Assembly (NCBI RefSeq): GCF_000428845.1
Contig: NZ_AUAS01000015.1
Coordinates: 62,001-126,000 of the forward strand
Origin: Dyadobacter alkalitolerans DSM 23607
Lineage (GTDB): Bacteria > Bacteroidota > Bacteroidia > Cytophagales > Spirosomataceae
DNA length: 64,000 bases
Direction of reading: 5' to 3'
Below the pieces are notes generated by a model. It was not told where the DNA came from and did not search any database. It saw only the letters and a program-made list of their open reading frames with translations. How positions within the stretch are numbered: the first letter of the stretch is position 1; the number at the start of each line of letters is the position of its first letter. This document shows positions 44,851-54,655 of the stretch, piece after piece. Position numbers and translations under genes: made by a program.

Positions 44851-45903
44851 ATGATGAAACACTTTGCAATTCTGTTATTTTTTATCTTAATGGTGAATAT
44901 GTCCACTGGGCTCGCCCAGCGTGCTATGACATTAGACATAGACATAAAGCCCGGCTCGGCTTCCGAGCAGATCCTGACTGTGCGCAGCGGCGCTGATGCT
45001 GCTGAATTACCTGTAAAGGTGATCAAAGGAAAATTGGACGGACCCGTTTTCTCCATCATCGCCGGCATTCATGGCTATGAGTATCCGCCCATCATAGCGG
45101 CCCAGGAGATCATGGCTGAAATTGACCCGGGCAAACTGAAAGGCACACTAATCATTGTTCCTATTGCTAATACAGCTGCCTTCTTTGGAAGGTCCGTTTT
45201 CTATAATCCACTTGATGGGAAGAATCTGAACCGCGTCTTTCCTGGAAAGCCAGATGGAAGTATCTCCGAGCAGCTGGCCCATGCGATTACCATCCAGGTT
45301 ATCCAGCGTTCAACGGTGCTTCTGGATATACATGCGGGTGATGCCAGTGAAGATCTTACGGATTTTATCTGCTACTATGACAATAAGGATACGCCCGGGC
45401 AGACTTCCCAGGCCCGTAAATTGGCTGAGTCCGCAGGTTTTCCATTGATGGTTATATATCCATTCAATCTAAGCAAAACCCAGCCTGCTGAATATGCTTT
45501 CAAGCATGCGACCCAGCAAGGCATTACTGCGCTAAGCATGGAAGCGGGTAAATTAGGAGGTGTTCAAAACAAGTCCGTAGAACAGATTAAGACGGGTATT
45601 TATAATATTCTTGTCGAGCTCGGCATGTATAAAACCAATCGTAAACCTGTCTTAAAACCCGTCGTTCTGAACGGGCAGCATTATATTAAATCGCCTGCGA
45701 AAGGCATATTTTACAGTGACTTGAAAAGTGGTGATCAGGTTGTCAAAAGGCAAAAGATCGGTTATATCACCGACGTCTTTGGAAAACAAATTGCTGATAT
45801 CAATGCAGATCAAAACGGGATCATCCTGTATAAAGTGGGCACTCCACCGGTTAATGAAGGGGAAACATTATTGTGTATTGGATACACTGCTACCGCCAAT
45901 TAA
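44851..45903 (+). CDS. Exported succinylglutamate desuccinylase/aspartoacylase-like zinc hydrolase (M14 type)
   Basis: About 350 aa from the ATG pair at 44851/44854, which begins a signal peptide ending G-L-A-Q. The zinc site of the family is present: G-I-H-G-Y-E (His and Glu ligands, ~70-75) and D-I-H-A-G-D (third ligand, ~168-173), with N-R-V-F-P-G between them. The C-terminal ~80 residues form the small beta domain of AstE/AspA proteins. It would hydrolyse an amide or peptide bond in the periplasm. Shares the palindrome-containing promoter region with the TonB receptor, so it may process the imported ligand (inference). Confidence 0.82.
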   Translation: MMKHFAILLFFILMVNMSTGLAQRAMTLDIDIKPGSASEQILTVRSGADAAELPVKVIKGKLDGPVFSIIAGIHGYEYPPIIAAQEIMAEIDPGKLKGTLIIVPIANTAAFFGRSVFYNPLDGKNLNRVFPGKPDGSISEQLAHAITIQVIQRSTVLLDIHAGDASEDLTDFICYYDNKDTPGQTSQARKLAESAGFPLMVIYPFNLSKTQPAEYAFKHATQQGITALSMEAGKLGGVQNKSVEQIKTGIYNILVELGMYKTNRKPVLKPVVLNGQHYIKSPAKGIFYSDLKSGDQVVKRQKIGYITDVFGKQIADINADQNGIILYKVGTPPVNEGETLLCIGYTATAN

Positions 45904-46086
45904 TAGCTGATAATGGTACGATTTAACCTACTCCCAAGCACCTAAAACATACCAAAATAAGCTTCCCGATGACTGAAACTGATAAAAGTAGTGAGCCTCC
46001 ATATTTCTTTTTAACCACCGTGGCTGTTGCACAACTCTCAAAATGACATTTAAACAGTTGCGATGAAGAGAGAATATTTGGATATA

Positions 46087-46758
46087 CTATTTAAATTTTT
46101 GGAGATGAGCTTCGATCTGAGCATCTCGCGCAGATATGATATTCTTTGAATCGTTAGTAAGTTCATGGTTGAGCGCTACATCCGTTTCGAGACTTGTATA
46201 TCTGTAGAGTGGCGATGGATTGTACTCGACAAGCAACTGGATTCTTCTAGCCTCATGAGGCCCGGCAATTTTATTGACGAAGTAAAAGCCTAGATCGATT
46301 CCTGCTGTTACCCCGCCGCAGGAGATAATATTACCGTCTTCGACAATACGCTCGTCAACTACAATAGCACCAAACTTCTCAAGGGCCTGGTACGCGCTCC
46401 TGTTAGTTGTCACTTTCTTGTCAAAGAGAAGTCCACAGAACGCTAGAATTAGCGAACCTGTACATACTGTGAGAACAAAACCGGCTTTTTCACAGACTGC
46501 CTTGACGATTCGAAGGTTATCTTCACTTTTACAAAATTCTATCTGTCCACGACCTCCCGGAATAAGAAGGACATCCAATTTCGTCTCCACCGTCAATATC
46601 AGAGAAGGCTCGACGAATAGCTTGTTTCCAACATCTATCCGGCCTGGCAAACAGGCAACATTTTGAACATCCCATGCTTTAACTCGGCCTAAAATATCCA
46701 TTGGACCGAACGCATCTAACGCAGTCACTTGGTCATAAAGCAGTATCCCAATTTTCAT
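46087..46758 (-). CDS. DJ-1/PfpI family protein, isonitrile-hydratase-like
   Basis: 223 aa. Family features: L-D-A-F-G-P-M-D-I-L at ~14-23, L-I-P-G-G-R-G at ~65-71, and the nucleophile elbow V-C-T-G-S-L-I-L-A (Cys ~98) followed by G-L-L and T-T-N-R. This is the arrangement of ThiJ/PfpI proteins such as isonitrile hydratase (InhA) and of the sensor part of GATase-like AraC regulators; no DNA-binding part is attached. Monocistronic. The 222 bp upstream up to the transposase remnant show no clear gene. Confidence 0.82.
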   Translation of the reverse strand: MKIGILLYDQVTALDAFGPMDILGRVKAWDVQNVACLPGRIDVGNKLFVEPSLILTVETKLDVLLIPGGRGQIEFCKSEDNLRIVKAVCEKAGFVLTVCTGSLILAFCGLLFDKKVTTNRSAYQALEKFGAIVVDERIVEDGNIISCGGVTAGIDLGFYFVNKIAGPHEARRIQLLVEYNPSPLYRYTSLETDVALNHELTNDSKNIISARDAQIEAHLQKFK

Positions 46759-46980
46759 GAATTTGTGATATCAGAATTTATAGAGTAAACCATCATTAAC
46801 TATAAGAGGTAAAATTCGCCATGACAAAACTAAAACCAATGATGGAAAAAAACACTTTCCAAAGCATTCATGATCAACTCTAAGTTTGCCTTGTTGTTGG
46901 CTTATTACGGTAGAATTTTGTAACTTCAGGACGCAAGGACGAAAAAATTACTCAGTGCGACGGCCGCCGAAAAGCTGTTC

Positions 46981-48459
46981 ATGAACTTCCAGTTATCCGA
47001 GCGGATCCCAACGGATAATTTTTATCGGAAGTTGAAAGAATCACTGGATTTGAACTCCATCTCCAAAGAAACCAGGGAGCTTTATGGAAGCACTGGAAAC
47101 CCATCCATAGATCTGGTTGTATTTCGCCCGGCGACCCGGTTTAAGCTAATGCTTGTCGGTTACCTGGAAAATATAACGTTTGATCGCAAACTGGTAGATC
47201 ACTGTTCGGTGTGGGCTATGATATTGACGAGCAGCTGCCCTGGCATTCAACCATCAGCCGGACCAGGCAGCTATATCCGGCTACCGTTTTTGAAGGTTTA
47301 TTCAATAAGGTATTTACTCTGTGTGTTGACAAGGGCATGGTCAGTGGACATACACACGCAATGGACCGCGGCGGCGGCCGTTCAGCACCAGTTAAAGCCA
47401 ATGCTTCAATGGAAAGTCTTGAACTGAAAAGACCTTTTCAATCTGTTGAAGGCGCTTTGAAGCCGTAGATACCAAGAACCAGTAATCACTGCCCCTCCTT
47501 CGACAGCGGGGTTGATAACTGCCCCGCAGCATCATTTGAATCGTGTGAAACATGTTCATGATAAACTGCTTAAAAATCCGGCCGGTGCCAGCGGCGCTTC
47601 TCATGAAAAAGCTCAGTTGTTCAGTAATAAAACGCATTATAATCCGCATGATCCGGATGCTCGTATTTCGGTAAAGCCTGGCAAGGCAAGAAAACTTAAC
47701 TACCACTGCTGCACGGAGTAGATTCAGGGCAAGGCGTCATTAGCCATATACAGGCCGACTTTGCAGACGGGAGAGATAGTCAGTATCTTCCAGCAATGAC
47801 TCTACAAATTCAAAACCGACTAAAAGCGAATGAGCTTCGCATGACAGAGTTGTTGGCAGATGCCGGATACTCAAATGGTTTTAATTATGGGTACTAATTA
47901 AGAAACATCACACCATGGATTCCTGTTTTTGGCAAGTACAAACCAGAACGGGGATGGGTTACCTATAACAGGAAAGAAGATGTTCTTACCTGTACCATGG
48001 AAGACAATTCCTTTTAAAGGCTTTGATCGAACCTCTGATAGAAAGCCAATAAAAAACTACCGGGCTTCGAAAAGAGATTGCATCCCCTGTGTTCTAAAAG
48101 AATCCTGCACGCCTAAGTCCCAGTTTAAAAGAATTTTTACGACAGCCTATGAAGATTATTACCATAGAGCTTATGAAAGACAACTAAGCAGACGAGGGAA
48201 ACAGATGAAACAAGTCCGGCAAAGTACGGTAGAGCCGGTCTTTAGAAGCCTGGTCCATCATTACGGATTAAGTAAAATCAATGTTTTGAGAATAACCGCA
48301 GCACATAAGGTGATGCTGATGGCAACGACCTGCTTCAACCTCAAAAAGTACCTCAAAATATTTAAAAGGAAATTGACAAATAGTGCAGCAATAGAGACCA
48401 TGGTTCGCTTAACGGGCGCATTTTTGAAGCCCTCGATTGCTTTTACGCTAAACTTTTAG
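46981..48459 (+). pseudogene. Degenerate IS1182-family transposase
   Basis: Pieces of one IS1182-type transposase in order but in different frames: P-T-D-N-F-Y-R-K-L-K-E-S-L-D (46981-), F-K-L-M-L-V-G-Y-L-E-N-I, G-Y-D-I-D-E-Q-L-P-W-H-S-T-I-S-R-T (47211-47468), H-Y-N-P-H-D-P-D-A-R-I-S-V-K-P-G-K (47512-), and the C-terminal part Y-H-R-A-Y-E-R-Q-L-S-R-R-G-K-Q-M-K (47929-48459). A small internal deletion near 47205 and at least three frameshifts make it inactive. I could not define the terminal inverted repeats. Confidence 0.85.
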
Positions 48460-48498
48460 AGTTCGCAGAAGTCAGCACTAATTTCCTATTTTTACGCT

Positions 48499-49054
48499 AT
48501 GAAAGATACAAAGGCGCATATAGTTGAGTCAGCTATTATTATTTTTCAATACAGACTATTCAGCTACACTCGATATGGTTGCAGAAAAAGCCGGTGTACA
48601 CCGGCGGACCTTGCACCTTTACTTTGGTAACCGGCAAGAGTTAATTGAATTCTGCAAGGCTGAAATGATGACGACTTGCCAACATGCAATGACAGTAGCT
48701 TATCATGCTTCCACTGACCCAGTAAAACAACTTGAACTGATGCTGTATGCCGGCATTGATTGTGGTGCCAAGTATGCGTTTTTGGACAAGATTTATGGGC
48801 ATACTGCTTATGGTGATATAGCGCAGGATGAGAAAAACGGCGCATACGACTCCATTAAGTCCGAGTGGTTCAAAGTGATTGCTTCCCTTCAGCAAAACGG
48901 CTCGATCAGCCAGCAGCTCTCAATAGCATGGATCTTTGCCTTGTTTGGTAGCATGATCACTAATACGATTAATGTAAGCAATTCAGGTGATGTTGTACTA
49001 AACGATATTAAAGGTTTTGCGTGGTATTCGTTCAGCAAAAGCATTGGCTTATGA
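48499..49054 (+). pseudogene. TetR-family regulator with a one-base frameshift
   Basis: The natural start M-K-D-T-K-A-H-I-V-E-S-A-I-I-I-F (ATG at 48499) joins the downstream frame N-T-D-Y-S-A-T-L-D-M-V-A-E-K-A-G-V-H-R-R-T-L-H-L-Y-F only if one T is removed from the T5 run at 48542-48546. The recognisable TetR helix-turn-helix lies in the second frame, and about 130 residues of ligand-binding domain follow to 49054. An internal start such as the TTG at 48524 could still give a protein missing helix 1. Either a recent mutation or a homopolymer sequencing error. Confidence 0.7.
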
Positions 49055-49075
49055 ACTACTAATGACGAGTTTAAA

Positions 49076-49438
49076 ATGTCTATTTTAACAACTAATAATA
49101 AAATGAGTGATCAAGAGATGATCCCGGAAAACCGCAGCCATATTTTGCTGTATTATTTGTTTGATAATCTGAGCTTTGATAGAAGCTCAATAACAGAATA
49201 TGACCGTTTGGTATATGCAACATCTTACAACCAGATCAGTAGCATCCGAGCAGCCAACAAGTGGTACCAGGCCTTTCCGCAAGATGCCGTTGATAGTAAA
49301 AGTTATCAGAAATTATCAAATGCCGATCCTTTCGGGGTTTTGTTTTATATCGGGTGTCCACATACATACGACGGTAAGCGTGAACAACGGATCTTATGGA
49401 ATCCATGCTTACTATTTGGCTGGATCTTCATTTCCTGA
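49076..49438 (+). CDS. Hypothetical protein, possibly truncated
   Basis: 120 aa, not recognised. It starts 21 bp after the TetR-like gene. Mixed helical sequence (S-H-I-L-L-Y-Y-L-F-D-N-L-S-F-D-R-S-S-I, I-R-A-A-N-K-W-Y-Q-A-F). The last ~25 residues are of low quality and overlap the convergent gene by 27 bp, so the true protein may have ended differently. Given the decayed neighbours this may itself be a fragment. Confidence 0.4.
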   Translation: MSILTTNNKMSDQEMIPENRSHILLYYLFDNLSFDRSSITEYDRLVYATSYNQISSIRAANKWYQAFPQDAVDSKSYQKLSNADPFGVLFYIGCPHTYDGKREQRILWNPCLLFGWIFIS

Positions 49439-49699
49439 AAGCGTTCCTCTTTCTGTCTCTGTCACTGCTTTGGCCCTTATTTTAATTTCAGGGCTGTCAA
49501 CTTCCGTAGTCCCCGCTGGCGACCTAGCAGTGTGCTCGCCTTTTTGTTTTTCAAGTTTCTTCTGCTGCTTGATGGAAACCTTGATTATCTTTTCGGCAAG
49601 CTTTTTAGCCGTCTTTTTAATGGCTTTCGCCAGCTTTTTACTATCGGTTTCAGTGTGTCTTAGCTTGTCTTGAAGCGACTCTGTAAGATTTGCTGTCAA
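49412..49699 (-). CDS. Small Lys-rich helical protein
   Basis: 95 aa. Residues ~1-52 form a strongly basic amphipathic helix (K-K-L-A-K-A-I-K-K-T-A-K-K-L-A-E-K-I-I-K); the remainder is polar and probably disordered. No family recognised. The composition suggests nucleic-acid or membrane-surface binding. Codon and amino-acid pattern look like a genuine coding strand, in contrast to the opposite strand. Confidence 0.5.
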   Translation of the reverse strand: MTANLTESLQDKLRHTETDSKKLAKAIKKTAKKLAEKIIKVSIKQQKKLEKQKGEHTARSPAGTTEVDSPEIKIRAKAVTETERGTLSGNEDPAK

Positions 49700-49847
49700 C
49701 TGCTTTTATTCACGTTTCATAGGATTTCAGTTTGTTGAAAAGATTGCTTATAAAATTACAACTGGCTCTTTACAGCCAATATTAAGTTTCATGCGCCTAC
49801 TGGCACAGTTTTAAACTAAATGTGCCCATGGATCAACTCAGCGCCAA

Positions 49848-50318
49848 ATGACAGCCCACCAACTACTTACCATAGAACTACGGCAGATGCATTGGCTCGA
49901 AAATGCATGGGTTGCCATGTTAGGCCAGCTCGGCAGGTCAACCTGCCCTGCCAGAATTGGGAAGTGCCTTAAAAAATGAGCGTGCATACACCCAGGAGCA
50001 TGTTAATCGTCTTCGGCGAATTTTTACTTCAATCAACGAGCCCTTGGAAAACACAGAGAGCGCAGCTCTTGCAGGCCTAATAGCAGATCTAAAAGATGCA
50101 TACGCATGCCTAAAAGAGGATGATACTTGGTGTGACATTTCATTTATCCTGGCCGTCATCAAAGCAGTAAATTATCAGATTGGGGCTTATTCAAGCATTC
50201 TTGCACTTGCCAGTGCATTGCAGTACGGACCGGCACAGGGAATGGTCAGGATACTATCAATGAAGAAAAACGGACAATCCAGGACTTGCAGGTGCTGCTT
50301 TCCCAACAGGTAATATAG
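49848..50318 (+). pseudogene. DUF892 (YciE/YciF) ferritin-like gene with two frameshifts
   Basis: The ATG at 49848 opens M-T-A-H-Q-L-L-T-I-E-L-R-Q-M-H-W-L-E-N-A, like the first helix of DUF892. The reading then shifts (near 49935) to A-L-P-E-L-G-S-A-L-K-N-E-R-A-Y-T-Q-E-H-V-N-R-L, the second and third helices, and again (near 50250) to D-T-I-N-E-E-K-R-T-I-Q-D-L, the family's last helix, stopping at 50318. DUF892 proteins are stress-induced four-helix bundles. Two indels disable it as sequenced. Confidence 0.7.
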
Positions 50319-50333
50319 TGCTTGGCAACAAAA

Positions 50334-50355
50334 AAGGCACCTTAAAAGGTGCCTT
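50334..50355. terminator. Hairpin between DUF892 relic and PAS gene
   Basis: Perfect 10-bp stem (50334-50343 with 50346-50355), preceded by an A run on the plus strand, so it reads as a terminator with a T tail for minus-strand transcription and marks the 3' end of both convergent genes. Confidence 0.55.
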
Positions 50356-50531
50356 CTGACTTGTGCTATATATTCTTTATAGATCTAAACGTGATCTTCT
50401 GAGCCTTTCTTTATCTGTAAGGTATTCAACTTCCACCTCCGTACTATGCAGGGTTTTATGGATTACTTCTCACGCTCATCGCCTACTACCGATTCTTTTT
50501 GCAATGGACAGGCAATGTGAGAGCTTTGTTT

Positions 50532-52991
50532 TTATTTTAAATTTATTGAACATGTGGCGTCAGTGATCGAGTGGATCACATGGTCGAGCTCCTTCGCCGA
50601 TGCGACCAAGTAATTGTAAATTAGCTGCTGCTCTGCATCGGGTTCAGCAGGCAATTCCAGCATTGGAAGAAGCGCCATGATGCGGGCTAATGGCGCCCGG
50701 ATCACATGTGATTGCATCCAGGAGATCTCTCGAAGTTTTTTATTTTGAGCCTCAATTGCTTGAATATATCGCATACGCTCGGTTACATCATTGGCAAGCA
50801 CCACCTTTGCCTTTATGCCTTGGTAAGTAATTGCGTTACTCTGGATATCGACGTTGATCAGTTCTCCATTTTTTTTCCGGTGCCGGAAAATACCATGCAG
50901 AATGACCTTCTCCTGTTCCACGTGCTGCCGCACCGTCTGCTGTACGAGCGGAATATCCTCGGCCGGCCGGATATCTAGTATCGTCATGTCCAGAAACTCT
51001 TCGTGACTATAACCATAATGGGCAATTGCTGCCGCGTTCACATCCAGGTACTTTAACGTGTCTACGGCGTAGACGAACATCGGCTGGGGGCTTAGCTGAA
51101 AGAGGTCACTGTAACGCTTTTCGGATTCGGCGAGCGCCTGCATCGTTCTTTTACTTTCCGAAATATCCCTAAAATATACGGACAGTCCATTCTCTGATGG
51201 ATAAGCGCTTACAGTGAACCAAGCCTGCATCGCCGGATAAAAGTCTTCAAAGTGGACCGCTGTCCCTTCAAGCATAGCTTGTTGGTAAAACCTGTAAAAA
51301 TCCAACTCCCACACATCCTCATAGATATCCCAAAAATATTTACCAAGCATTGTTTCACGCGGCTTGCCCGTGTTTTTTTCGGCAGTCGCATTCCAATAGG
51401 TAACAATCCAGTTACGGTCGACGGCAAAAAAGCCATCGCCGATACTTTCAAGGATAGCATTTCGTTCAGCAAGCGCCGTGGTCGCCGCTAGTTCCGCTCT
51501 TTTACGGTGATCAATGTCCTGGAAGCTGCCGTAGACCCGGACGCATTTGCCGTCCCTGAACTCGGCCTCCGCCATCGCCCTGACCCAGCGAAGGTTGCCC
51601 CGTGCGGTAACCAGTTCTACCTCGGCGTCGCAGGGCACCCCGGTCACAATTGTGTCAGCCATTTTGCCAGCGATATAATCTCTATCTGCTCCCTGACGGT
51701 AAAAGGACAGCCAGTTATCAACGCTCGGAGTGAAGGAATCAGGGACTTCATAAATTTCCCTTGTGATCGGTGACCAGTAGGCCGTTCCGCTCACCCGATC
51801 GACTTCCCAGCTTCCGATACGTGCGAGTTGATTGGCTTTATGCAACAGGTTTTCAATCTCTTTTTTATCCGAAATATTTTTGCCTACACAAAACAACAGT
51901 TTTTCATTAACGGACCGGGTAACTGTCCAGGATAGCCAGATTGCTTTGCCGCTTTTTGTCAAGAAGCGGTTTTCAAAGTACATGGTCTGGTTACAACTGG
52001 CAATGAAAGCTTTGGTGCGTTCGCGACTGACTTCCAAGTCGTCCGGGTGAACCAGAAGATCGAGCGGCGCATCCAGCAGCTGCTTTTCGGTATATTCCAA
52101 CAGGCTGCACATGGCAGGATTAACCTTTTTAAAATAGCGGTCGAGCCCAAGGATCCCGATCATATCCGGCGCACGGTCGAAGAGCAAACGCAGCTGCTCA
52201 TCCGCCTTTTTACGACCCGTAACGTCCTGGATAAACATAGAAAAGCCATCGGTGCCGGGATAGACCCGGTTTTCCTGCCACAGGCCGAGCGGCGCATAAT
52301 AATCTTCGCTGCGTACAAAACGATTTTCTTGAAGCGCTTGCTGAATCGAGTGATAGGTGGTCGATCCGACCGCGTCTGGGAAAACGTCCCAAACCCGCCG
52401 TCCGATCATTTCCTGGGGTGTCAGGCCGACCATTTCACAGATCCTCCTGTTCACATAAGTATAGCACTGCTTAGCATCCGCCGTGAAAAAACCGTCCGTG
52501 ATACTGCCTAATAACGCTTCCAGCTGCACTGACTTCTGGCTAGCCTCGGTTTGAGCATTCCGGCTTTGCTGCTCTTCGGCTTCCAGTTTTACCTGCGTAG
52601 TCACATCTATAAAATTCAAAACGATCGCTTTGACCTCGGGCTCGCACAGCAGGTTGGTTAGTGTGCAATCAATTGTAATGTAGTGCCCTGCATAATGCCG
52701 GGTCCGAAAGCGTGTCGTAACCGGCTTGCCGGGATGTGCATATACCTGTGATAATACCTGATGAAGTGTCTGGCCGTCATCGGGGTGTATCAAGGAGTTT
52801 ACGGCTTGCTTTGTCCGGTTAGCTAAGCTCCAGCCGGTAATCCGTTCGGCCGATGGACTTCTGTAAACCACGGTCAGCTCGCCGTCAAGAAGTGTAACGC
52901 CGGCGTAACTATGCTCAATGAGTTTGCGGAAGCACAATTCTCCGCGATCGGTTTGGTCCGTGTGTGAAGCAATAACCATATCAGGCTTCAA
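50532..52991 (-). CDS. Six-PAS-domain sensor protein ending in an H-box helix without kinase domain
   Basis: 819 aa, soluble. Six PAS/PAC units can be counted at about 20-135, 150-260, 265-380, 385-500, 505-625 and 630-745, each ending in a D-V-T-x-R or D-I-S-E-S-K-R type motif. The last ~65 residues are a HisKA-like helix pair with Q-S-H-V-I-R-A-P-L-A-R-I; the H-box His is kept but no ATPase domain follows. The ending closely resembles that of the protein at 27092-28273. It may sense several small ligands and act with a separate kinase, such as those encoded just upstream. Confidence 0.85.
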   Translation of the reverse strand: MKPDMVIASHTDQTDRGELCFRKLIEHSYAGVTLLDGELTVVYRSPSAERITGWSLANRTKQAVNSLIHPDDGQTLHQVLSQVYAHPGKPVTTRFRTRHYAGHYITIDCTLTNLLCEPEVKAIVLNFIDVTTQVKLEAEEQQSRNAQTEASQKSVQLEALLGSITDGFFTADAKQCYTYVNRRICEMVGLTPQEMIGRRVWDVFPDAVGSTTYHSIQQALQENRFVRSEDYYAPLGLWQENRVYPGTDGFSMFIQDVTGRKKADEQLRLLFDRAPDMIGILGLDRYFKKVNPAMCSLLEYTEKQLLDAPLDLLVHPDDLEVSRERTKAFIASCNQTMYFENRFLTKSGKAIWLSWTVTRSVNEKLLFCVGKNISDKKEIENLLHKANQLARIGSWEVDRVSGTAYWSPITREIYEVPDSFTPSVDNWLSFYRQGADRDYIAGKMADTIVTGVPCDAEVELVTARGNLRWVRAMAEAEFRDGKCVRVYGSFQDIDHRKRAELAATTALAERNAILESIGDGFFAVDRNWIVTYWNATAEKNTGKPRETMLGKYFWDIYEDVWELDFYRFYQQAMLEGTAVHFEDFYPAMQAWFTVSAYPSENGLSVYFRDISESKRTMQALAESEKRYSDLFQLSPQPMFVYAVDTLKYLDVNAAAIAHYGYSHEEFLDMTILDIRPAEDIPLVQQTVRQHVEQEKVILHGIFRHRKKNGELINVDIQSNAITYQGIKAKVVLANDVTERMRYIQAIEAQNKKLREISWMQSHVIRAPLARIMALLPMLELPAEPDAEQQLIYNYLVASAKELDHVIHSITDATCSINLK

Positions 52992-53076
52992 AACTTAAAG
53001 TTGCGAATAGTATCTTTTGAAACTCATAATTTGTGGCGCAATGCAGTAGTTGTAATGCACGTTCCATTAGAAGCGG

Positions 53077-54633
53077 TTATAATGTTATATTGAAAACAGC
53101 GCCATCGTCGTTTAAGACGGCGATTTTGCCACCATGGGCCGTCACGTAATGTTTTACGATGGCCAGGCCCAAGCCTGTTCCATGGCTTTTATTTTTGGTA
53201 ACAAATGGCTCAAAAAGTGTTTTTAGCAGGCCCGATGGTATACCGGGGCCATTATCTCTGACCTGCATACTAACGGAGCCACTTTGCTTACGAGCTGCAA
53301 TTGAAATTTTCGGCTCGTTGACTTTGTGATCCAGAAGTGCGTCAACAGCATTATTGACCAGGTTGATAACTACCCTTTTTAGTTTGCTTTGGTCGCCGTG
53401 AACAGTCAGTTCTTCGTCAGCTTCGATTTGGATACTCACCTTTTCAAGCCCGGCTTTTGGAGCTAACTGTTTCAGAGCGCCCTCAAGAAGTGGTTTAAGG
53501 AATACGGTTTGCTTTTCAACAGGGGTTTCTCTGATGAAGTCCAGAAAGTCTTCAAATATTTCAGAAGCCTGCCCAGCCGATCTGTCGATCATATCCAGCC
53601 AATCACTGCCATACCCTTCCTGACGGATTATCCCGGTAAGCAGTTGTATGTTTCCAATGGCGGGCCGCAAGTCGTGGATGACCATTCCTATCGCCCTGCC
53701 CACAGCCGACAGTTTCTCTTTGCGAATGAGCTCTTCGTTCATTTCAGCATTCCGGATCGCATGGGCTGCATTCTGCACAAACAACCGCAGCAGGTACATC
53801 TTTTCAGTTTTTAGCCTGCCGTTTTTTTTAAGCACCGCAAACACAGAATACCCGTTCAAGCGTGCCAATACCAGCTCGTCAAGCTGGACTACTTCCTCGG
53901 GAGATATTTCTATATCTCTGATGCGGTTTACAAGCTCGTCCAGATTGATTTTTTCTTCCATTGCGCCGATCGACAAAACTTTCTCGTAAGAAAAGTCATC
54001 CTGAAGCCTGCCCAAAAAGGCCATGTCAGTACCGATGGTTGCTGCCAGCTGGTCCAGTATGTTCTTCAACAAGGAAGTAAGCTGCCGCTCATTTAATCCG
54101 ATAGATGCAATGGATTCGATTAGGCTTTCCAGATTGCGCAGACGGCTGTAATCTGTCACTGCCTTGGTAGCCAACTGTATAATTTCTTCGGAAGCATAGG
54201 GTTTGCAGTGATAGCCTACGTTCTGGCCCGCCTGCTCGATAATTTCCTCGATGGAACGGTCTGTGAAGGCAGTAACAAATATAATCTCGGCTTTACTGTC
54301 AAATTTCCTAATCTGTATGGCGGTTTCCAGTCCATCCCAGCCTGGCATGCGCATATCCAGGAAAATCACCGCATACGGGCTGTTGTTTGCGATGGAAGCT
54401 TTCACCTTTTCGAGCCCCTCCATTCCGTTTGAGGCTTTCTCTACCTTAAAAATAGGAATGTTGCTGGTCAGGGGCGCCAGGATCGAGACCGGCGCATCAA
54501 AGAGGATACTCGCAGCATGGTCTATCTGCTGGCTTTCAATAGATTGGTGGCGCGGTACGAGTATTTCTTCCATGTTATCTCTCACCATTTCCTCGTCATC
54601 AATAATTAATATTGAGGTATTAATATCATTCAT
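53077..54633 (-). CDS. REC-GAF-like-histidine kinase
   Basis: 518 aa, soluble. N-terminal REC domain (about 5-160) with a ~45-residue insert after I-I-D-D-E-E; phospho-Asp in F-L-D-M-R-M-P-G-W-D-G; K-P-Y at ~148. A GAF-like region (~170-300) precedes the kinase core: H-box M-V-I-H-D-L-R-P-A-I-G-N-I, then N-A-V-D-A-L, D-N-G-P-G-I-P and G-T-G-L-G-L. A receiver at the N-terminus with kinase output suggests it is a mid-relay component. Its start is 22 bp after the stop of the PAS-kinase gene, so the two form an operon. Confidence 0.88.
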   Translation of the reverse strand: MNDINTSILIIDDEEMVRDNMEEILVPRHQSIESQQIDHAASILFDAPVSILAPLTSNIPIFKVEKASNGMEGLEKVKASIANNSPYAVIFLDMRMPGWDGLETAIQIRKFDSKAEIIFVTAFTDRSIEEIIEQAGQNVGYHCKPYASEEIIQLATKAVTDYSRLRNLESLIESIASIGLNERQLTSLLKNILDQLAATIGTDMAFLGRLQDDFSYEKVLSIGAMEEKINLDELVNRIRDIEISPEEVVQLDELVLARLNGYSVFAVLKKNGRLKTEKMYLLRLFVQNAAHAIRNAEMNEELIRKEKLSAVGRAIGMVIHDLRPAIGNIQLLTGIIRQEGYGSDWLDMIDRSAGQASEIFEDFLDFIRETPVEKQTVFLKPLLEGALKQLAPKAGLEKVSIQIEADEELTVHGDQSKLKRVVINLVNNAVDALLDHKVNEPKISIAARKQSGSVSMQVRDNGPGIPSGLLKTLFEPFVTKNKSHGTGLGLAIVKHYVTAHGGKIAVLNDDGAVFNITL

Positions 54634-54655
54634 CTTTTTTAAAATCTGATTGTGT

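Noticed and set aside
49200-49673. 157-codon plus-strand open frame rich in Ser/Phe/Leu
   Set aside because: Reverse of the Lys-rich helical protein; composition is what an antisense of Lys/Ala/Glu codons gives.
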